From contig NZ_CP187232.1 of assembly GCF_049674955.1 (NCBI RefSeq), positions 992,001 to 1,056,000 of the forward strand: a DNA stretch of 64,000 nucleotides, given 5' to 3'. The stretch is from Sphaerisporangium viridialbum (GTDB taxonomy: Bacteria; Actinomycetota; Actinomycetes; Streptosporangiales; Streptosporangiaceae). Under the pieces are notes generated by a model, which was not told the DNA's origin, ran no database searches, and saw nothing but the letters and a program-made list of their open reading frames with translations. Within the stretch, counting starts at the first letter, position 1, and every line of letters begins with the position of its first letter. Shown here one piece after another: positions 8,180-15,872 of this stretch. A program made the translations under genes and the position numbers.

Positions 8180-8965
8180 TCATTTACACGTAGCGGTCGC
8201 GTCGATGATGGTGACTCCGGCGGCGAGCAGGCGGCTGGGCTGGAGTCCGAACATGCGGTGGAAGGCCTCGCTGAAGTGGGAAGGGCTGGCGAAACCGGCA
8301 TCGGTCGCGGCGGTGGTGAGGTCGCGTCGTTCGGCTATCAGTTCGGCGACGCGCAGCATCCGGGTCCACAGCCGGTAGCGGCGGAAGCTCGTACCGGTGT
8401 GCGCCGGAAACAGGTGCAGGAACCGTGAGGTGGACAGGCCACAGCCGGCGGCGAGCTCCTCAGCCGAGACGGTACGGTGCACCTCGGCACGCAGGCGCGC
8501 GGCGGCGTCCCGTATGCGGGCGTCGATCTGTACGGGCGCGCGGGGCGCGGCCAGATCCAGCCAGCTCGATGCGGAGGTGACCGAGCCTGGCAGAGGGGCG
8601 TGCCGGATCAGCAGCCGTTCCTCGCTGTGGGCGAGTCCGAGACCGGAGTCGCCTGAGGTCATCCGCCGTTCGCAGGCCAGAGTCCTGGAGGAGCTCGGAT
8701 CGAGGTAACAGAAGAGCATGCGTCGGCTCTGAGCGACCAGCCGGTGTGTGAGGCGGGGGGCGATCAGGGCGCTGCGCGCGGCCTGCACGGGCCGTCCTTG
8801 AGTCTGCACCGTGAAGACGTCGTCGAGCCCGATCGCCAGGCAGGCGACGGAGCCGGAGTGTGCCCTGAGGTCCAGCGCTGGTCCGTTGTAGATGGCCTGA
8901 CCTGGCCACAACCAAAGTACCGCGCCCGGGTCGCGACAGGTTTGTGAAAGCGGTGATCTGCTCAC
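8180..8965 (-). CDS. AraC-family transcriptional regulator
   Basis: About 261 residues: an N-terminal sensing domain of about 140 residues without clear cupin motifs, and a C-terminal double HTH (AEELAAGCGLSTSRFLHLF, then LTTAATDAGFASPSHFSEAF) with the typical FGLQPSRL end. I choose GTG 8965 (VSRSPLSQ) with GGAGA 10 nt upstream; the longer open frame would overlap the divergent membrane gene and reads as non-coding. Divergent orientation with the 9017 gene suggests it controls that gene. Confidence 0.8.
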   Translation of the reverse strand: MSRSPLSQTCRDPGAVLWLWPGQAIYNGPALDLRAHSGSVACLAIGLDDVFTVQTQGRPVQAARSALIAPRLTHRLVAQSRRMLFCYLDPSSSRTLACERRMTSGDSGLGLAHSEERLLIRHAPLPGSVTSASSWLDLAAPRAPVQIDARIRDAAARLRAEVHRTVSAEELAAGCGLSTSRFLHLFPAHTGTSFRRYRLWTRMLRVAELIAERRDLTTAATDAGFASPSHFSEAFHRMFGLQPSRLLAAGVTIIDATATCK

Positions 8966-9016
8966 AGCGGCATCATCTCCCGCGAACGACTCTTTCGAGA
9001 CATGGGGAGCGAGCCT

Positions 9017-9385
9017 ATGGCCACCGTGGCCATCATCGTTGTGGCGGTCTTCTTTCTGGGGATGGGCGTGTACGGACTCATCACCCCCGCCGCGCTGATC
9101 AGGCCGTTCGGGATGATCGCGTCCTCCACTGAAGCGCGGGCGGAGATCCGCGCCGTGTACGGGGGGTTCGGCGTGGGCATCGCCGTACTGCTGGCCCTGG
9201 CGCTCGCCGATGTCGGCGGAATTCGGCGCGGTGCCGTGGTGGCCGTCGCGGTGGCGATGTTGGGCATGGCGTTCGGACGGCTCACGTCGCACGTCATCGA
9301 GCGGCCCTCAGCGTTCTACCCTTCCTGGCTCTACTTCTGGGTCGAGGTAGCAGGCGGAGGTCTCCTCCTAACGGCCGGCTGGTGA
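9017..9385 (+). CDS. Small four-helix membrane protein (DUF4345-like)
   Basis: 122 residues with four hydrophobic segments; an Arg/Glu-bearing loop after the first helix pair (IRPFGMIASSTEARAEIRAVYGGFG) is typical of DUF4345-like proteins of unknown function. ATG 9017 has GGGGAG 8 nt upstream and is preferred to ATG 9002. It is divergent from the AraC gene with only 51 bp between starts, so the two probably share a control region. Confidence 0.65.
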   Translation: MATVAIIVVAVFFLGMGVYGLITPAALIRPFGMIASSTEARAEIRAVYGGFGVGIAVLLALALADVGGIRRGAVVAVAVAMLGMAFGRLTSHVIERPSAFYPSWLYFWVEVAGGGLLLTAGW

Positions 9386-9465
9386 ACACGGAGGCGTCTC
9401 ACGGGGGTGCCCTCCTCCCCAATGCGGCCGTTTGCCGCACCGGCCGCGATCTGGTGTGCAGAGGT

Positions 9466-9487
9466 GAACCCGAGCTGTCAGCTTGGA
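9466..9487 (-). repeat. Faint tRNA-Gly 3'-half copy (leftmost scar)
   Basis: GAACCCGAGCTGTCAGCTTG differs by one base from the same stretch of the tRNA-Gly(CCC) gene at 26156-26229 (T-arm to anticodon arm), in the same orientation. It is the most decayed member of the series and may mark the old left limit of the island. Confidence 0.5.
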
Positions 9488-9541
9488 AATCGGACGTCTG
9501 AAACAGGGCCTGTCCGCTCAGGAGTTGGCTTCGTCAGCGCC

Positions 9542-10015
9542 TCACTGTTTGCGGACGCCCTCGGCCACGGCCATCAGTTCGCCGCCGCCGAACCGGGCGG
9601 TGTCGATCGTGACGGACACCGCGACGCCCGGCTCCACCAGCCAGAACACCTGCCCGGCAGCCTTGAGACCGGGCCGGGTGCCGATCTGGACCTTCGTCCA
9701 CGAGGCCGGATCGCGCTCGTGGTACGCCGACATGAAGTCGCGTAGGCCGTCGAGCGTGGCGAAACGGTCGGCGCGCATGACGATGATCATCAGGTCGACG
9801 GCATGCCCGTCGTCTGTCTCCCGTTCCCAGACCCTTGAGGTGAAGCGGACCCCGTCCTCCGGCTCGTATTCGAAATCTGACGTGCTCGGGACCACATCGC
9901 TGGGGACGTGCCCGATCACGAATCCGTCCAGCACCCCGCGGCCCTCCGCCATCCCCGGTCCGGTTAGCGCCAGCCCCAATCCGGCCATGAGCGCCAGAAC
10001 CCGCAACGCTGTCAT
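9542..10015 (-). CDS. Secreted protein of unknown function
   Basis: 157 residues from ATG 10015, beginning with a signal peptide (MTALRVLALMAGLGLALTG, cleavage near MAEGRG). The mature part has no family I recognise; it looks like a compact alpha/beta domain (WERETDDGHAVDLMIIVMR...). A GTG immediately upstream (10018) is an alternative start. It lies between two tRNA-Gly scars, so it is probably island cargo. Confidence 0.55.
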   Translation of the reverse strand: MTALRVLALMAGLGLALTGPGMAEGRGVLDGFVIGHVPSDVVPSTSDFEYEPEDGVRFTSRVWERETDDGHAVDLMIIVMRADRFATLDGLRDFMSAYHERDPASWTKVQIGTRPGLKAAGQVFWLVEPGVAVSVTIDTARFGGGELMAVAEGVRKQ

Positions 10016-10319
10016 CACCCGGCGATCGTGACACACTCCGTAGTTCCGGCGCTGGATGTCGTGGACGATGGACGACCTGGAGGCCAAGGTCGCGTCGTGG
10101 CAGGCGAGACGATCAGACTCACCTCAGCAAGCCAACGGACCCGGCTAACGCTCCTCCGCGACCCTCCCAGAGCCGAGGCTCCCGCCGGAGGCGCTCTTCT
10201 TTGCCTCGTGGTGTTCCTGCCAGATGGATGCCGAGGAGGAACACGCATGCCACAGCAAGCATTTTGAGGATGACGGGCAGCGGGGCTAGGAGAGCTCCGT
10301 TCCCTGAGTCCTTTGTTCG
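10016..10319. other. Intergenic stretch upstream of the secreted-protein gene
   Basis: No gene supported. It should contain the promoter of the minus-strand secreted protein. Confidence 0.4.
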
Positions 10320-10363
10320 TGGAGCGGGTGACGGGAATCGGACCCGCGCTGTCAGCTAGGGAA
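10320..10363 (-). repeat. tRNA-Gly 3'-half copy A
   Basis: From TGGAGCGGGTGACGGGAATC onward, about 38 bases match the CCA end, acceptor, T arm and part of the anticodon arm of the tRNA-Gly(CCC) gene at 26156-26229, in the same orientation, with one mismatch in the T loop. The rest of the tRNA is missing. Downstream (10381-10474, plus) about 30 codons ending in KVRYFTAIVAP resemble the N-terminal part of a NYN-domain protein, perhaps a truncated cargo gene. Confidence 0.85.
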
Positions 10364-10497
10364 ATCTCTACGCGGCTTAGGCTCTGAGGCTCGACCTCGT
10401 CGAGCTGGTACGGCAGATCCGCCAGCACGACGCAGTGCTCAAGGTCAGGTACTTCACTGCGATCGTCGCCCCGTAGTTGAGGCCTCGCTTCTGGGGC

Positions 10498-11343
10498 TCA
10501 GGCAGTCACCTTTATGAGTGCGATGCCGGCGAACGCGAGGACGGTGGCAGCAACCTTCTGCGCGGTGATCTTCTCTGCGAACACGACTGCGCCGATCGCG
10601 ACGGCGAACAGCACGCTCGTCTCGCGCAATGCCGACACCAGGGCGAGCGGGCTGCGGGTCTGCGCCCAGAGCACGATTGCGTACGCGGCGAGGGACAGTA
10701 CGCCGCCCAGCAGGCCGCGCCGCCACGAGAGAGTCAGCCCCGTGCGGAACCCGAGTCCGGCTGTCGCCAGACAGACGCCGATGATCAGCAGGCCTTGCAG
10801 CAGGAACAGCCACAACGCGTAGCTGAGAGCGTGGCCAGATTGCCGGACGCCGGCGCCGTCGACGATCGTGTAGGCCGCGATCGTCACGCCGGTCGTAAGG
10901 GCAAGTGCGTGGCCGCGCCAGGACCCGGCCGCGGGCCGGCCGCCGGCGAACACCAGCCAGCACAGCGCGACAGACAGCACGGCCACGCCCGCCAGCTGTC
11001 CGGCGCTGAGCCGGTCGCCGAGTAACGGCACCGCCACGGCCGTGACCAGTAGCGGTGACGTGCCGCGGGCCAGCGGGTACACCTTGCCGAACTCGCCACG
11101 CCGGTAGGCGTTGACGAGCAGCAACAGATAGGCCGACTGCAGCACGGCTGAGGCGGCCAGGTAGGGCCAGGATGCACGGTCTGGCGGTGGCACCAGGCAC
11201 ACCCCGACGCCCGCGACCGAGACAAATGCCGCGCCCATCAGCGCCGAGGCGACCCGATGGTCCGGGATCGCTGTGGCCAGCGCGTTCCAGGCGGCGTGCA
11301 GGACGGCGGAGCCGAGGACTGCTGCGACGACAGCTGGTGACAT
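10498..11343 (-). CDS. EamA/DMT-family membrane transporter
   Basis: 281 residues with about ten hydrophobic helices in two halves, the drug/metabolite transporter layout. The C-terminal EamA half ends FAEKITAQKVAATVLAFAGIALI. ATG 11343 overlaps the stop of the upstream phosphatase gene (ATGA), so the two form an operon; the longer open frame is a shadow inside that gene. Transport of a substrate or product of the phosphatase is likely but unspecified. Confidence 0.85.
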   Translation of the reverse strand: MSPAVVAAVLGSAVLHAAWNALATAIPDHRVASALMGAAFVSVAGVGVCLVPPPDRASWPYLAASAVLQSAYLLLLVNAYRRGEFGKVYPLARGTSPLLVTAVAVPLLGDRLSAGQLAGVAVLSVALCWLVFAGGRPAAGSWRGHALALTTGVTIAAYTIVDGAGVRQSGHALSYALWLFLLQGLLIIGVCLATAGLGFRTGLTLSWRRGLLGGVLSLAAYAIVLWAQTRSPLALVSALRETSVLFAVAIGAVVFAEKITAQKVAATVLAFAGIALIKVTA

Positions 11344-12200
11344 CAGCCGCGACCGCCGAATGGCACGCCGTGCAGCCGCCATCGAGGGTCGATCTCGATG
11401 CCGAGCGCGTGCAGCGTGTGCGCTGCGACGTCGGATTGCTCGAGCAGCGCTGGGGCGGCTGGCGGCAGCGACGGGCCGGCCGCGGCGATCCAGGCGGTCC
11501 GCTCCTCGGGGCTGTTGCCGCCGTGGCCGCCGGCGTCGACGTGGCCGTGGTCGGTCGCCACGATGATGGTCCACGCCTCGCTCGCGTAGGACGGCCGCCC
11601 CGCGACGGCGTCCAGGAGCTGCCCGAGCCACCTATCGGCGCGCTCGATCGAGGCCGCGTACGCGGGCCCGACGCCGACCGCGTGCGCCGTCACGTCCGGT
11701 GTGGCGAGGTAGACAAACCCAGCGGAAGGGCAGTCGTGGCCACCGAGAACCCGGCAGGCGTCGGCGGTGACGGCCTCGTCGGCGGTCTCCGAGGCGGTCA
11801 CGTCCTTACCGGGGTCCGCGCTGGGCATCAAGCCGCCGCCGAGGAAGATCGGCCCGCCGTCGGTGGCCGTCACCAGCGGCGCCCACGCGGCGACTGCGTA
11901 CGTGGAGAGCCCTACGGCGCGGCAGCGCGTAAGCACGTCGGGGTACTCGAGGATCCGGTGCCCGGCGAGGTTGTTGCCGAACACGCCGTGGTCGCGTGCG
12001 AGGACCCCGGTGACCATGGTCGTCCAACACGGTCCCGAGATTGTGGGGCCTGCCGGGTTGACTGGCACCGGGCGAAGGAAACCGCGAGCGGCGAGCCCGT
12101 CCAGGCGCGGCGTGCCGGCGCTGGCGAGCGTGTCGAACCGGACACCGTCGATGCCGACGATGAGCACGTGGCGCGGAGTGAACATGCTGTCGATGGTCAC
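11343..12200 (-). CDS. Alkaline phosphatase-superfamily phosphodiesterase/phosphonohydrolase
   Basis: 285 residues with the alkaline phosphatase-superfamily metal and nucleophile motifs: GIDGVRFD (first metal Asp), PTISGPCWTTMVTG (Thr nucleophile), TPDVTAHAVG (Asp...His) and ATDHGHVD...HGG (Asp-His and His). No signal peptide, so cytosolic. Members include nucleotide pyrophosphatases, phosphodiesterases and phosphonoacetate hydrolase. It is coupled to an EamA transporter and divergent from a LysR regulator. A role in organophosphate or phosphonate use is a reasonable guess, not shown. Confidence 0.8.
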   Translation of the reverse strand: MTIDSMFTPRHVLIVGIDGVRFDTLASAGTPRLDGLAARGFLRPVPVNPAGPTISGPCWTTMVTGVLARDHGVFGNNLAGHRILEYPDVLTRCRAVGLSTYAVAAWAPLVTATDGGPIFLGGGLMPSADPGKDVTASETADEAVTADACRVLGGHDCPSAGFVYLATPDVTAHAVGVGPAYAASIERADRWLGQLLDAVAGRPSYASEAWTIIVATDHGHVDAGGHGGNSPEERTAWIAAAGPSLPPAAPALLEQSDVAAHTLHALGIEIDPRWRLHGVPFGGRG

Positions 12201-12259
12201 CTACCGGGCCAGTATAGGTCCATTAGGCTTTTCCTACGATATGCATAGGTCATGCCTAT
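12201..12259. promoter_or_regulatory. Divergent control region with LysR-type dyads
   Basis: Only 51 bp separate the divergent phosphatase and LysR starts. Two overlapping inverted repeats are visible: CCTA-N9-TAGG (12233-12249) and ATAGG-N5-CCTAT (12245-12259, covering the LysR start codon). The region is clearly AT-richer than the flanks. This is the usual site for a LysR protein that autoregulates and controls the divergent operon. Confidence 0.6.
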
Positions 12260-13121
12260 CAACCCCACCCACCTGCGGGCGTTTCACGCGGTCGCGGCTC
12301 ACGGCGGCTTTGTCCGAGCCGCCACGCATATCGGTGTCAGCCAGCCGACACTGTCGGAGCAAGTGCGGGCGCTAGAGCGGGCGCACGGAGTCCTGCTCTT
12401 CGAGCGCCACGGACGCCGGACCGCACTGACCCCACTGGGCGAGCGTCTGCACGCGATTAGCCGGCGCCTGTTCGACCTGGAGGCCGAGGCCGAGCTGTGC
12501 CTGACCGACGCGGAGCAGCTGCGCGCGGGCCGGCTCCGCGTGGCCGCCGACTCGCCGGCATACGCCATGCCGCTGCTCGCGGCCGTAGCGGAGCGGTTCC
12601 CCGGCGTCCACACCACCCTCTCGACCGGCAACGCCGGCCGCGTCCTGACCGACCTGCACGCGCACCGGGCCGACATCGCCTACGTCGCGAACGTCGAGCC
12701 CGACCCAAGGATGGTGTCGTGGCCGCTGTTCCACACATCGCTTGTCGCAGTCGTCGCTCCCGGGCACCCGTGGGAGCAGCGCGGCCAGATCACGGCCGGG
12801 GAGCTCGCCGCCGTCCGGCTCGTCACAAGGGAGCCCGGCTCCATGACCCGGCAGACGTTCCAGCATGCCCTAGCGAAGACCCAGCTGGTCCTCACCGACG
12901 TCTTGGAGGTCGACAGCCGCGAGGCCGTGTTGGCGGCGGCCGCCTTCGGCGTCGGCGTGGGCCTCGTCGCCGAGGACGAACTGCCCACCAACGCACAACT
13001 CACAGGACTGCGCATCGAAGGGCTCGAGCTCACCATCACCGAGCACCTGGTCTGCCTAGCCGAGCGACGCGACCTCACCGTCGTACGCGCCGCCTGCGAC
13101 CTGGCGCTGTCGCTTGCCTAG
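12252..13121 (+). CDS. LysR-family transcriptional regulator
   Basis: 289 residues, typical LysR length. N-terminal winged HTH (LRAFHAVAAHGGFVRAATHI, VSQPTLSEQVRALE) then a two-lobed effector-binding domain from about residue 90. The HTH region resembles regulators linked to aminoethylphosphonate use, which would suit the divergent phosphatase-superfamily gene; this similarity is from memory. No strong ribosome-binding site precedes ATG 12252, so the mRNA may be nearly leaderless. Confidence 0.88.
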   Translation: MPINPTHLRAFHAVAAHGGFVRAATHIGVSQPTLSEQVRALERAHGVLLFERHGRRTALTPLGERLHAISRRLFDLEAEAELCLTDAEQLRAGRLRVAADSPAYAMPLLAAVAERFPGVHTTLSTGNAGRVLTDLHAHRADIAYVANVEPDPRMVSWPLFHTSLVAVVAPGHPWEQRGQITAGELAAVRLVTREPGSMTRQTFQHALAKTQLVLTDVLEVDSREAVLAAAAFGVGVGLVAEDELPTNAQLTGLRIEGLELTITEHLVCLAERRDLTVVRAACDLALSLA

Positions 13122-13303
13122 CCCAGGTTGCCGGCCGCTTGCCCGTAATGCCGCTGGATCAGCTGGACGCGGTCGACCGCGTCGTCCTGATACTGCCGCT
13201 GGCCGCTGGGGCTGCGTTCCGAAACCAGCAGGTGCTGTTCCTCGTAGTACCGCAGCGCCCGCACGCTCACGCCCACCCTGACGGCCAGCTCGCCGATGCG
13301 CAT
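13118..13303 (-). CDS. Truncated MerR-family regulator (DNA-binding part only)
   Basis: 61 residues from ATG 13303 (AGGAGG 6 nt upstream). It contains the MerR HTH and wing (MRIGELAVRVGVSVRALRYY, then a QRQY wing) and stops soon after DRVQLIQRHYG, where MerR proteins normally continue for 50 or more residues with a dimerisation helix and effector site. The 3' end overlaps the LysR gene end by 4 bp. It is probably a fragment left by deletion. Confidence 0.6.
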   Translation of the reverse strand: MRIGELAVRVGVSVRALRYYEEQHLLVSERSPSGQRQYQDDAVDRVQLIQRHYGQAAGNLG

Positions 13304-13321
13304 CAGCGCCTCCTGGAGGGC

Positions 13322-13441
13322 GACAAGGTCGATCCCGCTGATGTCGTACGCACCGCACTCGATGGCATCGAGGCGGGCAAGATCGAGGTCGTCGTCGACG
13401 AGTGGAGCGCTCACGTCAAGGCCTCCTTGGCTGCCGATAGG
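13322..13441 (+). pseudogene. Short-chain dehydrogenase C-terminal fragment
   Basis: The plus-strand frame reads VDPADVVRTALDGIEAG, then DEWSAHVKASLAAD, a pattern typical of the last 40 residues of short-chain dehydrogenases (SDR). Upstream sequence is MerR DNA on the opposite strand, so the SDR body is gone. MerR-SDR neighbours are common, and both were probably cut by the same deletion. Confidence 0.55.
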
Positions 13442-13617
13442 CGATCGAAAACAGCAGCGGCCGCAGCTCCTCGAACTCTTCGACCTTGCTCACGCGGGAT
13501 CCCCTCCCCTTGAAGCATCTTCTGTTGAAGATCCGGGCCACCGGCAGGCCAGAGTAACGCCCCCGAGCCCGGGGCCCGGAGCCCGCAGCCGGACCCCGAG
13601 CCAGTTGCTGATGCCGT

Positions 13618-14091
13618 TCAGTGGAACTGCCCGGGCTCGTAGTTGCCGGCCGGCTGCTGGGTGATGATGTTCAGCCGGTTCGCCGTGTTCATGAAGGAGA
13701 TCAGGATGACCAGGGCGGTGAGCTGCTCCTTGTCGTAGTGCTTGGCGGCGTACGCCCACACCTCGTCGCTGACCCCGCCGGCGGCATCCGCGACCCGGGT
13801 GCCCTTCTCCGCCAGCTCCAGCGCGGCACGCTCGGCCTCGGTGAAGACCGTGGCCTCCCGCCACGCCGCGACCAGGTTCAGCCGGACCGAGGTCTCGCCG
13901 GCAGCGGCGGCCTCTTTGGTGTGCATGTCGATGCAGACGGCGCAGCCGTTGATCTGACTTACGCGAAGCGCCACCAGCTCCTGCGTGGCGGTCGGCAGCG
14001 GCGAGTCCTTGAGCGCCTTGCCCGCCGACATGAAGTACTTGAGAACCTTGCTGGCGGTCGGGTCGGCGAAGTAGTTCAGTCGCGCGTCCAT
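13618..14091 (-). CDS. AhpD/carboxymuconolactone decarboxylase-family protein
   Basis: 157 residues, all-alpha AhpD-like fold with the redox motif CAVCIDMH (CxxC followed by His) at about residues 50-57, as in alkylhydroperoxidase-like proteins. ATG 14091 has GAGGAG upstream. Such proteins act in peroxide defence or in decarboxylation; the CxxCxxxH site suggests the peroxidase-like group. It stands alone on the island. Confidence 0.85.
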   Translation of the reverse strand: MDARLNYFADPTASKVLKYFMSAGKALKDSPLPTATQELVALRVSQINGCAVCIDMHTKEAAAAGETSVRLNLVAAWREATVFTEAERAALELAEKGTRVADAAGGVSDEVWAYAAKHYDKEQLTALVILISFMNTANRLNIITQQPAGNYEPGQFH

Positions 14092-14342
14092 GGTGTGCTC
14101 CTCTGTGGTCGTCGGTGGCTACACCCCCTGAGACGAGGTAGCCCGACCCCCTGTGACATGGATGCATGTGACCTGCGTCTCCCGGCCTCAGTGCAGCGGC
14201 GCGGCGCTGGGATCGGCGAGTTGGCTCGGTACGGCGGGTGCGGCGGCTCGGCGCTGCTGCCGTCCGGGACCGGCCTCCAGGCCGCGTGCCCGGGCGGCGG
14301 GCAAGTGGCGGGCCGCTGTACGGCGGCGCGGCGCGCCGCCGC
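14092..14342. other. Non-coding stretch before the integrase fragment
   Basis: No supported gene; it probably contains the AhpD-like gene promoter and decayed DNA. Confidence 0.4.
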
Positions 14343-14669
14343 TTGAAAGCCGGACGGCGCATCGTCGGCATCCCGCAAGCGATCATTCCAGCGCTCCGCG
14401 AACACCTCGCTACGTTCGTCAAACCGGAACCCGGCGCGCTGATCTTCTCTGGGATCAAGGGGGGGCCGGCTTCGGCGTAGCGGCTTCAACCGGCTCACCT
14501 CGTGGGGGAAGCCGTTCGGGCCATCGGGGCGGAGGGCCTCCATGTTCACGATCTCCGGCACACCGGAAACATGATCGCAGCAGAGCCCGCGCTGTCAGCT
14601 TGGGGATCGGCTACTGATCCTCCCTCTGTGAGCTGGGAACGGGGATGCAGCTCAGCGGTGGTCGAGTGA
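14343..14669 (+). pseudogene. Tyrosine recombinase (integrase) fragment with frameshifts
   Basis: Recognisable phage-type integrase catalytic domain: LKAGRRIVGIPQAIIPAL, then FSGIKGG, then in the next frame LRRSGFNRLTSW, then back in the first frame AVRAIGAEGLHVHDLRHTGN (box II HxxR). Frame changes coincide with G runs at 14459-14465 and 14503-14507. The remaining C-terminal part, including the catalytic Tyr, is absent: after IAAE the frame runs straight into a tRNA-Gly copy at 14583. An integrase ending at its own attachment-site sequence is the expected debris of an integrated element. Confidence 0.8.
14583..14606 (-). repeat. tRNA-Gly 3'-half copy B (second flank family)
   Basis: GAGCCCGCGCTGTCAGCTTG matches the tRNA-Gly T arm to anticodon arm. 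The sequence to its right (atcggct...ctccctctg...gagctgggaac, ending in ctggcacgcg near 14708-14717) is shared with copy G at 22490 but not with copies C-F, so it defines a second type of element arm. Confidence 0.75.
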
Positions 14670-14760
14670 CCGTGAGACCCGTGAGACCCCGCTGACCCCG
14701 CCCGTTCTGGCACGCGATCAAGTGCGAGCTCAGTGGACGTGACCCGTCTATCCTTCGCGC

Positions 14761-15564
14761 ATGCTGATCAGAGACGAGGAAGTGGCCCTCAAGGCAGCGC
14801 AAGCCGGAGCTGGTGTCGTGGCGGCCATGTACGGCGCATCGCTGACGCGCTTCCCGAAATCCGCGGGTGACTTTGCTACGGCTGCTGACATTGCAGCGGA
14901 GAACACCATTCTTGACGTTATTCGCACCGCCCGACCAGACGACGCTGTGACGGGTGAGGAGAGCGGACGCACGGGTCCAGGAGGTGCGGAGCGCATGTGG
15001 CTGGTCGACCCCCTGTGCGGCACGCTGAACTACGCCGCGCGGAGCATGCTGGTAGCGGTGAACGTCGCCCTGCGCGTGGGTTCGGACATCACGGTGGCGG
15101 CCTCAGCCGATCCGTTCGCCGAAGAGGTTTTCTGGACGAACGGCGATCACGCGTACCTCCGCCACGACGGCGTGGACGAGCGACTCACACCATCGCCCGA
15201 TTCGCGACTGGTGGATGTCAACCTCGATCCACCGTTCCCGAACGAACCGAGCTTCCGGGCTGTGCGTCTGCTTGCCGACACAGGGTTCATCGAGCAATTT
15301 CGCCCGCGTGTCGTCTCCACCACCCTGGCAGTGGCCTGGGTCGCCTCCGGCCGGCGAGCCGCGTACGTCACTGACGGCCATCTACAGGACAGCGTGCACT
15401 TCGCCAGCGGGATCGCGTTGTGCCAGGCCGCCGGATGTGTGGTGACCGGCTTACAGGGTCAGCCACTGCACACCGGTGTGGGCGGGCTTGTCGTGGCCGC
15501 CGACCGGGAGACGCACGCTGCCTTGCTGGAACTGATCGCCAACCAGTTCCCTTCTGGTCGGTAG
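14761..15564 (+). CDS. Inositol monophosphatase-family protein with altered metal motif
   Basis: 267 residues of the IMPase/FBPase superfamily. Visible motifs are TGEESG (metal Glu) and WLVDPLCGTLNYA, where the family normally has DPxDGTxNF: the second metal Asp is Cys. The C-terminal metal segment, usually WDxA, is replaced by LQDSVHFA. The protein may therefore have weak or different activity. The upstream stretch ends ...tccttcgcgc before ATG 14761 without a strong ribosome-binding site. The gene lies right of tRNA-Gly copy B. Confidence 0.75.
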   Translation: MLIRDEEVALKAAQAGAGVVAAMYGASLTRFPKSAGDFATAADIAAENTILDVIRTARPDDAVTGEESGRTGPGGAERMWLVDPLCGTLNYAARSMLVAVNVALRVGSDITVAASADPFAEEVFWTNGDHAYLRHDGVDERLTPSPDSRLVDVNLDPPFPNEPSFRAVRLLADTGFIEQFRPRVVSTTLAVAWVASGRRAAYVTDGHLQDSVHFASGIALCQAAGCVVTGLQGQPLHTGVGGLVVAADRETHAALLELIANQFPSGR

Positions 15565-15872
15565 GTTTGCCGGAAAGAGGCCGAAGAATGACCGATCAGG
15601 GCATCGAGTTTCCCCAGTACCGCCTATCTCTCCTTGGCGACCGGGGACGCCGCACATCGAGTCGCGAATGTAGTAGTCCCAGACCTGGTTTGGCCAAGCC
15701 GGTCGCCGAACGCTCGACCTGATCAAGCAAACGCATGCTTGACGATCACGGCGATATGCGATCTCTTAGGTGAAGCGGCTGGACCTCATGGAGATCTTGA
15801 CGCCATCGGTGCGGCATGTTGTGATCCAAATATCCGTTATTTCATGCTTGTTTAGTAGGAAATGAGGGAGTT
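15565..15872. other. Intergenic stretch, AT-richer than neighbours
   Basis: No gene I can support. A short frame begins at ATG 15588 (MTDQGIEFPQYRL) with a purine-rich stretch before it and could be an N-terminal remnant, but it loses coding character within 25 codons. The last 100 bases are notably AT-rich and probably hold the promoter of the downstream hydrolase. Confidence 0.4.

Noticed and set aside
10381..10474. NYN-domain nuclease fragment
   Set aside because: Only about 30 residues look similar and no start or catalytic Asp set is present; too little to annotate as its own feature.
15588..15722. Small frame MTDQGIEFPQYRL...
   Set aside because: Possible remnant, but coding bias and sense are lost after about 20 codons and no homologue is recognised.
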